The translations under genes and the position numbers were made by a program. A stretch of 13,412 nt of DNA from Gammaproteobacteria bacterium. GTDB taxonomy: Bacteria; Pseudomonadota; Gammaproteobacteria; Steroidobacterales; JABDKV01. The notes beneath the pieces are model-generated. The model worked only from the letters and a program-made list of their open reading frames with translations. It did not search any database and was not told the DNA's origin. Position 1 is the first letter of the stretch; each line of letters opens with the position of its first letter. Shown here one piece after another: positions 6,944-13,412 of this stretch. The stretch covers positions 1-13,412 of the forward strand of contig JAOTXR010000018.1 in NCBI GenBank assembly GCA_029862285.1. The letters run 5' to 3'.

Positions 6944-6952
6944 ATCAATAGC

Positions 6953-9673
6953 TTGGCATTTCTAACCCGGATATTTGGCAGTCGAAATCAACGGCTGCTG
7001 CGCAGCTACGGCAAACTCGTCAAACGCACAAACGCGCTGGAGCCGGAAATGGAAGCCCGCAGCGACGATGAGCTGCGCTCGTTGACCGGCCAGTTCCGGG
7101 AGCGTCTGGCGCAGGGTGCCGATCTCGATTCGTTCATTCCTGAAGCGTTTGCAGCCGTACGCGAGGCGTCCCGGCGCACTCTTCAGATGCGCCATTTCGA
7201 CGTGCAGTTGATCGGCGGCATCGTGCTGCATCAGGGCAAGATCGCTGAGATGCGTACCGGTGAAGGCAAGACCCTGGTCGCCACGTTGGCGGTCTATCTC
7301 AATGCCTTGAGTGGCAAGGGCGTGCACGTCGTCACCGTCAATGAATACCTGGCGGGTCGCGATGCTGACTGGATGCGGCCGGTCTATGAATTTCTGGGTT
7401 TGCAAGTTGGCGTAATTCGCAGTGGCATGACACCGGAAGAAAAACGGGCCGCCTATGCCTGCGATGTTACCTATGGGACCAACAACGAGTTCGGGTTTGA
7501 CTATTTACGCGACAACCTCGCATTTCGCTTGGAAGACCGTGTTCAGCGCGAACTGAATTTCTCAATAGTCGACGAAGTCGACTCGATTCTCATCGATGAG
7601 GCGCGTACGCCGTTGATTATCTCGGGACCCGCGGAAGAGAGCACCGAGATGTACGGCAAGATGAATGTGCTGGTGCCCAAGTTGAAGAAACAACAGGAAG
7701 AGGATGGGCCTGGTGATTTCTCAGTCGACGAGAAGGGCAAGCAGGTGCACATGACTGAAGCGGGTCAGGAACGCGCCGAACAACTCATGACGCGCGCCGG
7801 ATTGCTCCAAGAGGGCCACACACTCTACGACGCCCAGAATATTTCTCTGCTGCATCATTTAAACGCAGCATTACGGGCACATGTGCTGTTCAAGCGTGAT
7901 GTTGACTACATAGTCAAAGACGGTGAGATCGTCATAGTTGACGAGTTCACCGGTCGCACAATGCCGGGACGTCGTTGGTCTGACGGATTGCACCAGGCAG
8001 TCGAAGCCAAGGAACGCGTCAACGTCAAAGAGGAGAACCAGACGCTCGCTTCGATTACTTTTCAGAACTTCTTCAGGATGTATCAGAAGCTGGCCGGCAT
8101 GACAGGCACGGCAGATACAGAAGCTTTTGAATTTAATCAGATTTATGGCCTTGAGGTTGTCGTCATACCGACCCACAAGAGCATGGTCCGCGACGATGCG
8201 GCGGACCTGGTTTATCTGGCCCAGAAGGACAAGTTCGAGGCCATCATCGAAAATATCGAAGATTGCCGTGGTCGGAAGCAGCCGGTGCTGGTCGGCACCG
8301 CGTCAATTGAGACTTCAGAAATACTGTCCGGATTGTTGAGCAAGAAAAAAATTGCCCACGAAGTGCTAAATGCCAAGCAACATGCACGTGAGGCAGATAT
8401 CGTTGCGCAGGCGGGGCGACCTGGCGCCATTACGATTGCCACCAACATGGCCGGGCGTGGAACCGACATTGTCTTGGGCGGTAATCTGGAAGCCGAACTA
8501 CACAAGTTGGCAAGCGATGATGAAGCCGTGCAACAAGAAGTCCGGGACGAATGGGCCGAGCGGCACCAGTCGGTGATAGATGCCGGTGGTTTGCACATCG
8601 TTGGCACCGAGCGTCACGAATCCCGGCGCATAGACAACCAGCTGAGAGGTCGTTCCGGTCGGCAGGGCGACCCCGGATCCAGTCGTTTCTATATTTCGCT
8701 GGACGACAACCTCATGCGGATCTTTGCCGACCCGGATCGCACCAAGGCCCTGTTGTCGCGTGTGGGTATGAAGGAGGGCGAAGCAATCGAGAGTCGTCTG
8801 CTAAGCAGACAAATAGAGAAGGCGCAGCGCAAAGTGGAAGCGCACAACTTCGATATTCGCAAAAACCTTCTGGAATATGACGATGTGGCGAACGATCAGC
8901 GTCGCGTGATCTATGCACAGCGCTCGGACCTGATGTCGGCCGACGATGTGGAAGACGCCGTCCAGGGCATACGTGACGAGGTCGTCGGCGAGACAGTCGA
9001 TCAGTACATTCCGCCGGCAGCCGTCGAAGAGCAGTGGAATGCCGCCGGCCTGGAGCAGGCTATCGAAAGAGATTTCGGTGCCAGATTGCCGATCCGTGAA
9101 TGGCTGGATACTGACACCGAGTTAACCCAGGACACACTGCGTGAAACGGTAATCGAAAAGGTAGATGCGCAGTACCAGGAAAAAGTGCAGACGATCGGGT
9201 CGGCGGTAATTCGGCACCTGGAAAAAGCTGTCATGTTGCAACAGCTGGACCTCCACTGGAAAGAACACTTGGCTGGCATGGACTATCTGCGGCAGGGCAT
9301 ACACTTGCGTGGCTATGCTCAGAAAAACCCGAAGCAGGAATACAAACGCGAGTCATTTGATATGTTTTCAGCGATGCTCGACCGCGTTAAGCATGATGTA
9401 ACGGCAATACTCTGTAAGGTCCAGGTCCGCACTGAGCAGGAAGTCGATGAGATGGAACGGCGGCGGCAACGACGGGCCGAGGCTGCCATGCGCGCACAGC
9501 ATCCGGTGGCATTAGGTGCAACTGCAGCAGCAAGCGGTGTTGGCGGCGGTCGGCCGGCGGTTGCCGAAGCGCAAGCGCCGTTTGTGCGTGAGGGACGCAA
9601 GATTGGGCGCAACGAGGCATGTCCGTGTGGGTCTGGCAAAAAATACAAGCAGTGTCACGGCCGTATCGGCTAA
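6953..9673 (+). CDS. secA: Preprotein translocase ATPase SecA
   Basis: SecA is the motor that drives secretory proteins through SecYEG. From the TTG at 6953 the product is 906 residues (E. coli about 901). Motifs in order: [11 protein letters not shown] near the N-terminus and Walker A MRTGEGKT (100-107). [14 protein letters not shown] and the DEAD-type Walker [21 protein letters not shown] (from about 206) follow. Next come [18 protein letters not shown] of the preprotein-binding region, [10 protein letters not shown], and the arginine-finger region [17 protein letters not shown]. At the C-terminus is the zinc-binding tail [15 protein letters not shown] (CxCx8CH) that binds SecB and phospholipid. 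The start is set by alignment and a ribosome binding site; a GTG at 6917 would give 918 residues. The upstream region is structured, but no recognisable secM was seen. The Nudix-fusion gene follows after 21 nt. Confidence 0.99.
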   Translation: MAFLTRIFGSRNQRLLRSYGKLVKRTNALEPEMEARSDDELRSLTGQFRERLAQGADLDSFIPEAFAAVREASRRTLQMRHFDVQLIGGIVLHQGKIAEMRTGEGKTLVATLAVYLNALSGKGVHVVTVNEYLAGRDADWMRPVYEFLGLQVGVIRSGMTPEEKRAAYACDVTYGTNNEFGFDYLRDNLAFRLEDRVQRELNFSIVDEVDSILIDEARTPLIISGPAEESTEMYGKMNVLVPKLKKQQEEDGPGDFSVDEKGKQVHMTEAGQERAEQLMTRAGLLQEGHTLYDAQNISLLHHLNAALRAHVLFKRDVDYIVKDGEIVIVDEFTGRTMPGRRWSDGLHQAVEAKERVNVKEENQTLASITFQNFFRMYQKLAGMTGTADTEAFEFNQIYGLEVVVIPTHKSMVRDDAADLVYLAQKDKFEAIIENIEDCRGRKQPVLVGTASIETSEILSGLLSKKKIAHEVLNAKQHAREADIVAQAGRPGAITIATNMAGRGTDIVLGGNLEAELHKLASDDEAVQQEVRDEWAERHQSVIDAGGLHIVGTERHESRRIDNQLRGRSGRQGDPGSSRFYISLDDNLMRIFADPDRTKALLSRVGMKEGEAIESRLLSRQIEKAQRKVEAHNFDIRKNLLEYDDVANDQRRVIYAQRSDLMSADDVEDAVQGIRDEVVGETVDQYIPPAAVEEQWNAAGLEQAIERDFGARLPIREWLDTDTELTQDTLRETVIEKVDAQYQEKVQTIGSAVIRHLEKAVMLQQLDLHWKEHLAGMDYLRQGIHLRGYAQKNPKQEYKRESFDMFSAMLDRVKHDVTAILCKVQVRTEQEVDEMERRRQRRAEAAMRAQHPVALGATAAASGVGGGRPAVAEAQAPFVREGRKIGRNEACPCGSGKKYKQCHGRIG

Positions 9674-9694
9674 CCGTGCCGCTTGCCCTAGGCC

Positions 9695-10642
9695 ATGGCC
9701 GAGCAAATTCATGTCGTAGCCGGCGTCTTGTATGACGCAGACGGACGAGTCCTCCTCGCACAGCGTTTACCGGGAAAGCATATGGCGGGGCGCTGGGAAT
9801 TTCCCGGTGGCAAGCTGCAGTCATGCGAGTCACCGTCTGCAGGCCTGGCCCGTGAGTTGCTCGAAGAGCTCGGCGTTACGGTCAAACAATCAACTGCCCT
9901 GATTCGTGTTCGACACGCGTATCCTGAACGCGAGGTCTTACTCGATGTGTGGCGCGTCGCTGACTACGCCGGCCAACCGGTCGGGGCCGAGGGCCAGGCG
10001 TTGCGTTGGATACATGTTAGTGAGCTGCATGACGCAGACTTGCTCGAAGCCGACAAACCGATTGTCGATGCGTTGAATTTGCCAGATCGCTATGCGATCA
10101 CGCCGACACCGGGTGATGACCTGGCAGCGTTTTCTTCGCAGATTGCCAGGGTGACGGCTGCGGGTGACTGCCTGCTACAATTGCGCGCGCCGCGTGTGGA
10201 TTCCAGGCGCTTGCATGAACTGGCGGTGGCGGCAGTGCAGGTGGCCCGCGGGTGTTCGGTCCTTATAAATGGGGACCCGAGAGTGACTATTCCGATCGCG
10301 CTTGCGACAGGGGCTCGCGGAATACATTTGCCGTATCGCTATGTCGGCCAAATCTCCCGCCAGGCCATACCCGCCGGGTTCCTCGTTGGCGCGTCTTGTC
10401 ACAACCTCGCAGAACTTGAAGCCGCCTCGGATAGTGGTGCCAACTTCGCAGTCTTGGGCCCGGTTTTGCCGACGCCGTCCCACCCGGGTGCGACCACTCT
10501 GGGTTGGGATGATTACGCGGCATTGGTCGACCGGGCCAATCTACCCGTCTATGCGCTGGGTGGTGTCGAACTGGCCGATATTGAGCTGGCCCGGACTTTG
10601 GGGTCACAGGGCGTGGCGGGCATTCGGGCTTTTTTTGGCTGA
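9695..10642 (+). CDS. mutT: Nudix hydrolase (MutT-type) fused to a ThiE/TenI-like domain
   Basis: The 315-residue protein has two domains. Residues about 1-130 are a MutT-type Nudix domain with a perfect Nudix box at 39-61 (G-x5-E-x7-RELLEELGV). In MutT this domain hydrolyses 8-oxo-dGTP so that it is not built into DNA. Residues about 133-314 resemble the thiamine-phosphate synthase TIM-barrel fold: YAITP, LQLRAP, GARGIHLP, ANFAVLGPVLPTPSHPGA, VYALGGV. The usual HxGQxDL of ThiE reads HLPYRYV here, so synthase activity is doubtful and a TenI-like or binding role is possible (inference). The same fusion occurs near secA in Pseudomonas. It starts 21 nt after secA, with a weak ribosome binding site, and is probably co-transcribed. 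It converges on yacG with a 12-nt gap. Confidence 0.93.
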   Translation: MAEQIHVVAGVLYDADGRVLLAQRLPGKHMAGRWEFPGGKLQSCESPSAGLARELLEELGVTVKQSTALIRVRHAYPEREVLLDVWRVADYAGQPVGAEGQALRWIHVSELHDADLLEADKPIVDALNLPDRYAITPTPGDDLAAFSSQIARVTAAGDCLLQLRAPRVDSRRLHELAVAAVQVARGCSVLINGDPRVTIPIALATGARGIHLPYRYVGQISRQAIPAGFLVGASCHNLAELEAASDSGANFAVLGPVLPTPSHPGATTLGWDDYAALVDRANLPVYALGGVELADIELARTLGSQGVAGIRAFFG

Positions 10643-10654
10643 TAAAAGAAGCAC

Positions 10655-10852
10655 TTAGGCGTCAGGTGCAACGTCTGTATCGTCTGCAATACGGTGCTGT
10701 TCGTTAAACCACTCCCCCAGATCGATAAGCCGGCACCGGTCACTGCAAAACGGTCGCCAGGTGGATTCCGGCGACCACTCGACAGATGTCTGACAGGTCG
10801 GGCAAGCCACTGAGACGGGTGTGCTGGCATGCTGCGGCGGATCGACGCTCAT
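10655..10852 (-). CDS. yacG: DNA gyrase inhibitor / zinc-binding protein YacG
   Basis: YacG is a small zinc-finger protein that binds GyrB and blocks DNA gyrase. The 65-residue product is of family length. The four zinc ligands are Cys17, Cys20, Cys36 and Cys40 (CPTC ... PFCSDRC), followed by the conserved [11 protein letters not shown] segment. The ATG at 10852 begins 3 nt after the zapD stop, so yacG is almost certainly translated from the same mRNA as zapD. The adjacency zapD-yacG matches E. coli. The 3' end lies only 12 nt from the stop of the convergent mutT-type gene, leaving no room for a separate terminator for either. Confidence 0.95.
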   Translation of the reverse strand: MSVDPPQHASTPVSVACPTCQTSVEWSPESTWRPFCSDRCRLIDLGEWFNEQHRIADDTDVAPDA

Positions 10853-10855
10853 GGG

Positions 10856-11656
10856 TTAGCAGCAGCTAAGATAAAAGGAAACGTCGTCGCCGGTCTGGAC
10901 TGGCCGGCTGCCGATGTCATGCCAGCGTTGAAACCGGACGGTGAAGCGATGCTGGTTACCACTAATTTCCGGATAGACATCGGCGGTATTCGGTAGCGCC
11001 ACCCGCAGCAGTTGGGCGCCGGAATTGCGTTCCAGTACATGCTGAAACATGCCGCTAACCGCGGTGTGTTCGACCGGTGCTGCACTCTCACGTGTTAACC
11101 AGAGTAGTTTGCTAACCGCGTCGCGTAAGGGCACTAAAGATTCCATCCATTTATTGAAATCGCCACGGCGATTCTCAAAGGGGCGGTTTAGCCAATGGCT
11201 GTAGTCGGGTAAATCGAATTCACAGGTGCCCCCAGGGATTGCACTGCGGTGTCGAACTGAACTGAGGAAATCACAGTCCGCCAGCTGCCGTGTCAGTCGT
11301 TTGTTGCAGCCGCCGAGCTGGTCTCGCAAAGACTGGACCGCTGTTAACAATGCTGCGAGTCGGGCATTATCAACTCCTGGGCGGGCACGGAATTGCTCCA
11401 GATCGACCGCATATCTTTCGAGTTCGTGCAGAACGTCTTTACGCACATCGGCCCTGGTAACGATCGCCAGGATGTCGAGCAAACTGCCTACAGCCGCACG
11501 GGTTTCCCAGGTTCCCTTGCCGGATGAATGATGGCCAGCCTGACGGAATAAAAACTCGAGACGCAAAAACGTGCGCATCCGCTCAGTCAGCGGTTGCTCG
11601 TAAGTGACGAGTTGCAGGCCTTGCTCAGGTGCCAGTGATGGCGCGGGATTGGTCAT
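10856..11656 (-). CDS. zapD: Cell division protein ZapD (FtsZ-bundling factor)
   Basis: ZapD cross-links FtsZ filaments at the division ring by binding the FtsZ C-terminal peptide; ftsZ is in the same window. The 266-residue product is a little longer than E. coli ZapD (247), mostly from an N-terminal extension before VTYEQPLTERMRTFLRLEFLF. Other family stretches are ELERYAVDLEQF, RHRSAIPGGTCEFDLPDY, PLRDAVSKLLWLTRESA, YPEISGNQHRFTVRF, and the typical C-terminal double cysteine (FYLSCC). The ATG at 11656 has AGGG six nt upstream. A downstream in-frame start giving the shorter family length is possible but not evident. It is the fourth of five minus-strand genes, 63 nt after coaE and 3 nt before yacG. 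Confidence 0.96.
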   Translation of the reverse strand: MTNPAPSLAPEQGLQLVTYEQPLTERMRTFLRLEFLFRQAGHHSSGKGTWETRAAVGSLLDILAIVTRADVRKDVLHELERYAVDLEQFRARPGVDNARLAALLTAVQSLRDQLGGCNKRLTRQLADCDFLSSVRHRSAIPGGTCEFDLPDYSHWLNRPFENRRGDFNKWMESLVPLRDAVSKLLWLTRESAAPVEHTAVSGMFQHVLERNSGAQLLRVALPNTADVYPEISGNQHRFTVRFQRWHDIGSRPVQTGDDVSFYLSCC

Positions 11657-11719
11657 TCTTCGCCCTACGCTCCCCCAAGATCGTCAAAATAGCAATCCTG
11701 AGAGAAAATACAAGCAGGG

Positions 11720-12310
11720 TCAGATAGCTAGTGCAGAGTAGGCCTTGTGCAGGTCGCGCACGCTGGCTCGTAACTGATTGAGGTCCCCATCGTTGACCAG
11801 CACGTCATCTGCCCCGGCCAGCCGTTTCGTCCGCGTCATCTGGGCCTCGATTACCCGCCGGGCGCTGGCATCGGTCTCCTTATCACGCGCAACTAGCCGT
11901 TTCAGCTGCATTTGTGGCGGACTGTCAACAACCAGCACCCGGTCCACCAGAGTGTCCATTCCGGTCTCCAGCAGCAGCGGAATGACGAGCACCTGGTAGC
12001 TGCCGGTAGCCCGTCCGGCCTGGGCCAGCACCTCGCGCCGGATAACCGGGTGCAGAATAGCTTCGAGTTTTTTGCGCTCATTTTTGTCGCCAAAAACCCG
12101 CTCGCGCATTCGGCGTCGGTCCAGTCTGCCGGCCGTGTCCAGCACCTCCGGGCCAAAGACCTCGACAATTTTCATCAAGGCGGGTTGACCAGGCTCGACA
12201 ACTTCGCGAGCTATGACATCCGAATCAATAACTGTGACGCCAAGTTCGGCGAACATAGCTGCGACCGTGGATTTGCCGCTGGCAATGCCGCCGGTCAGTC
12301 CAATTTTCAT
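11720..12310 (-). CDS. coaE: Dephospho-CoA kinase
   Basis: CoaE phosphorylates the ribose 3'-hydroxyl of dephospho-CoA, the last step of coenzyme A synthesis. The 196-residue product has the N-terminal P-loop GGIASGKST (7-15), DSDVIAREVVEPG containing the conserved catalytic Asp, then ILHPVIRREV. The lid and substrate region ESGMD-type stretch reads IPLLLETGMD. VDRVLVVDSPPQMQLKRLVARD and the VLVNDGDL stretch near the C-terminus follow. All key elements are intact. Its ATG overlaps the pilD stop by 4 nt (ATGA), so it is translationally coupled to pilD. This pilD-coaE order is common in Pseudomonas and relatives. Confidence 0.97.
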   Translation of the reverse strand: MKIGLTGGIASGKSTVAAMFAELGVTVIDSDVIAREVVEPGQPALMKIVEVFGPEVLDTAGRLDRRRMRERVFGDKNERKKLEAILHPVIRREVLAQAGRATGSYQVLVIPLLLETGMDTLVDRVLVVDSPPQMQLKRLVARDKETDASARRVIEAQMTRTKRLAGADDVLVNDGDLNQLRASVRDLHKAYSALAI

Positions 12311-13200
12311 GACATGCCGGTAATTCGCAGATACTGAGCGGTCAGTGTGTCACCCCACAGCAGTGCGATCCAGCCGGCTGCCGCGAGAAAAGGGCCAAAC
12401 GGAATTGGCACCTCACGGCCGCGCCGCATAACTAACATCAGTGCGCCACCCAATACTGCCCCGACTACGGCGCTCAGCAGGATTATCAATGGTAACGACT
12501 GCCACCCCAGCCAGGCGCCAAGCGCTCCGAGCAATTTGAAGTCACCGAATCCCATGCCTTCTTTGCCGGTGGTGAGTTTGAAAAGTTGATAAACAGTCCA
12601 CAGTGACAGATAGCCTGCAGCAGCGCCGATAATTGCAGTACGCGGATCGACAAAAAGTCTTTGCCCGTCGACCTGCATGTGAAAAATACTGAGGAGCAGG
12701 CCCAGCCAGAGTAATGGCAGTGTTATTGAATCCGGAAGTAGTTTGGTATCGAAGTCAATTCCAGACAACGAAATCAATGACCAGGTAAACAGCAAGGCGA
12801 AAAATGTTTCCCAGCCAACGCCGAAACGCCATGCCACGATTGCCGAAAGCAAACCGGTCAGTAGTTCGATAGCCGGATATCTGGCAGATATGCGTTGCTG
12901 ACAGCCGGCGCACTTACCGCGGAGCATGAGCCAACTGATGACAGGGATATTCTCGACTGCTCGAATGGGTCTTTTGCAGCCCGGGCAAGCGGAACGTGGC
13001 CGCACCAGGCTAAAAACCTCTTCCTCGGGTATCTCGCGGCCTTCCAATTCCGCGCATTGGTGCCGCCAGTCGCGCTCCATAATCAGCGGGAGCCGGTAGA
13101 TCACGACGTTTAGAAAACTGCCAATAACAAGCCCGAGCACACCGGTGACTGCCACAAAGAGGGCCGGGGACTGATGCAAAAGTTCGAGGACTTCGTTCAC
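12307..13200 (-). CDS. pilD: Prepilin leader peptidase / N-methyltransferase
   Basis: PilD is a polytopic inner-membrane aspartyl protease. It cleaves the leader of type IV pilins and type II secretion pseudopilins and methylates the new N-terminus. The 297-residue product has a first membrane segment (about 13-36, ending GSFLNVVIYRLP) and a cytoplasmic domain. In the latter, a zinc tetracysteine, Cys72-Cys75 and Cys97-Cys100 (CPGC ... CAGC), is complete. Several further membrane segments follow. The catalytic Asp residues are in SGIDFDTKLLPD (Asp149) and GMGFGDFKLLG (Asp220). The start is a GTG at 13200; no later in-frame start precedes the first membrane segment. It lies 49 nt after pilC and overlaps coaE by 4 nt. 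It serves type IV pili and possibly type II secretion. Confidence 0.97.
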   Translation of the reverse strand: MNEVLELLHQSPALFVAVTGVLGLVIGSFLNVVIYRLPLIMERDWRHQCAELEGREIPEEEVFSLVRPRSACPGCKRPIRAVENIPVISWLMLRGKCAGCQQRISARYPAIELLTGLLSAIVAWRFGVGWETFFALLFTWSLISLSGIDFDTKLLPDSITLPLLWLGLLLSIFHMQVDGQRLFVDPRTAIIGAAAGYLSLWTVYQLFKLTTGKEGMGFGDFKLLGALGAWLGWQSLPLIILLSAVVGAVLGGALMLVMRRGREVPIPFGPFLAAAGWIALLWGDTLTAQYLRITGMS

Positions 13201-13249
13201 GCTTGCGTGACGTAGCTAACGCACCGGTGTTGGCGCGCCACGGTGTTTG

Positions 13250-13412
13250 CTAGCCGACCACCGCAGCCATTTTGAATATCGGCAGATACATGGCAACAAC
13301 GAGCCCACCGACCAGGATACCCAATATGCCCATGATCAATGGTTCGAGCAGGCTGCTCATGCTGTCGACGGCGTTATCCACTTCTTCCTCATAAAAGTCG
13401 GCGACCTTCGCC
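13250..13412 (-). CDS. pilC: Type IV pilus inner-membrane platform protein PilC, C-terminal end (cut by window edge)
   Basis: Only the last 53 residues are in the window. They read [18 protein letters not shown], then [19 protein letters not shown], then [16 protein letters not shown]. This is the conserved end of the PilC/GspF family: the amphipathic DFYEEEVD helix, the LLEPLIM turn, and a final membrane helix ending in MYLPIF. PilC is the inner-membrane platform that works with PilB/PilT ATPases in pilus assembly. Placement directly before pilD supports PilC over GspF, although the fragment alone does not exclude GspF. The 49-nt spacer to pilD contains short inverted repeats of uncertain meaning. 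Confidence 0.93.
   Translation of the reverse strand, partial: AKVADFYEEEVDNAVDSMSSLLEPLIMGILGILVGGLVVAMYLPIFKMAAVVG

Larger units (their letters stand above)
6622..6952. other. 331-nt gene-free region upstream of secA, rich in inverted repeats
   Basis: This spacer separates the divergent beta-hydroxylase and secA genes and should hold promoters for both, though I see no -35/-10 pair I would defend. It holds three clear inverted repeats (listed separately at 6755-6769, 6787-6804 and 6863-6892) and a long-range pairing between 6669-6679 and 6872-6882. Two short open frames (6709-6780 and 6805-6951, same phase) are present but lack good ribosome binding sites. In E. coli this position is occupied by secM, whose translation controls secA. 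Confidence 0.6.

Noticed and set aside
11657..11719. Possible zapD promoter (TTGTAT and TATTTT on the minus strand, 16-nt spacing)
   Set aside because: Only three and four of six consensus positions match; too weak to annotate without transcription data.
11715..11723. CAGGGTCAG shared with the secA upstream hairpin (6881-6889)
   Set aside because: A 9-mer match between two spacers is within chance for this length, and the coaE-side copy has no inverted partner.

Overview
The window is chromosomal DNA from a gammaproteobacterium. It carries the distal end of the division and cell wall (dcw) cluster joined to the secA-mutT-yacG-zapD-coaE neighbourhood, in the order known from Escherichia coli and Pseudomonas. 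ZapD and YacG with a MutT-ThiE fusion, DciA (DUF721) in place of a DnaC-type loader, and pilC-pilD beside coaE fit a non-enteric gammaproteobacterium. I cannot name a genus. Base composition looks moderately GC-rich and even throughout. No insertion sequence, phage gene, tRNA, rRNA or CRISPR array was seen.

Layout. Positions 1-4468 (+ strand) hold the 3' end of ddlB, then ftsQ, ftsA, ftsZ and lpxC. The first three are tightly packed with 4- and 8-nt overlaps. ftsZ has its own very strong ribosome binding site. Positions 4469-6621 hold a variable block where E. coli has secM: dciA (- strand), an M23/LytM-domain membrane protein (+), a convergent spacer with a perfectly duplicated 55-bp hairpin unit, and an aspartyl/asparaginyl beta-hydroxylase (-). 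Positions 6622-6952 are a gene-free, palindrome-rich region ahead of secA. Positions 6953-10642 (+) hold secA and a Nudix (MutT)-ThiE-like fusion. Positions 10655-13412 (- strand) read pilC (partial), pilD, coaE, zapD, yacG in the direction of transcription and converge on the mutT-type gene.

How the genes fit together. DdlB makes the D-Ala-D-Ala precursor for peptidoglycan. FtsQ, FtsA and FtsZ build the divisome, and ZapD (minus-strand operon) bundles FtsZ. LpxC commits to lipid A synthesis. The M23 protein acts, or regulates, at the cell wall. SecA exports envelope proteins. PilD and PilC belong to type IV pilus or type II secretion assembly. MutT, CoaE, YacG and DciA are housekeeping functions (nucleotide sanitation, coenzyme A synthesis, gyrase inhibition, helicase loading).

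Most of the window is ordinary core genome. The points worth a second look are non-coding or subtle: the tandem hairpin repeat at 5812-5924, a nested inverted repeat at 5943-6006, the structured region upstream of secA, an Asn in place of the first His of the HxH motif in the M23 domain, and overlapping 5' ends of dciA and the M23 gene. I found no convincing new multi-gene system.
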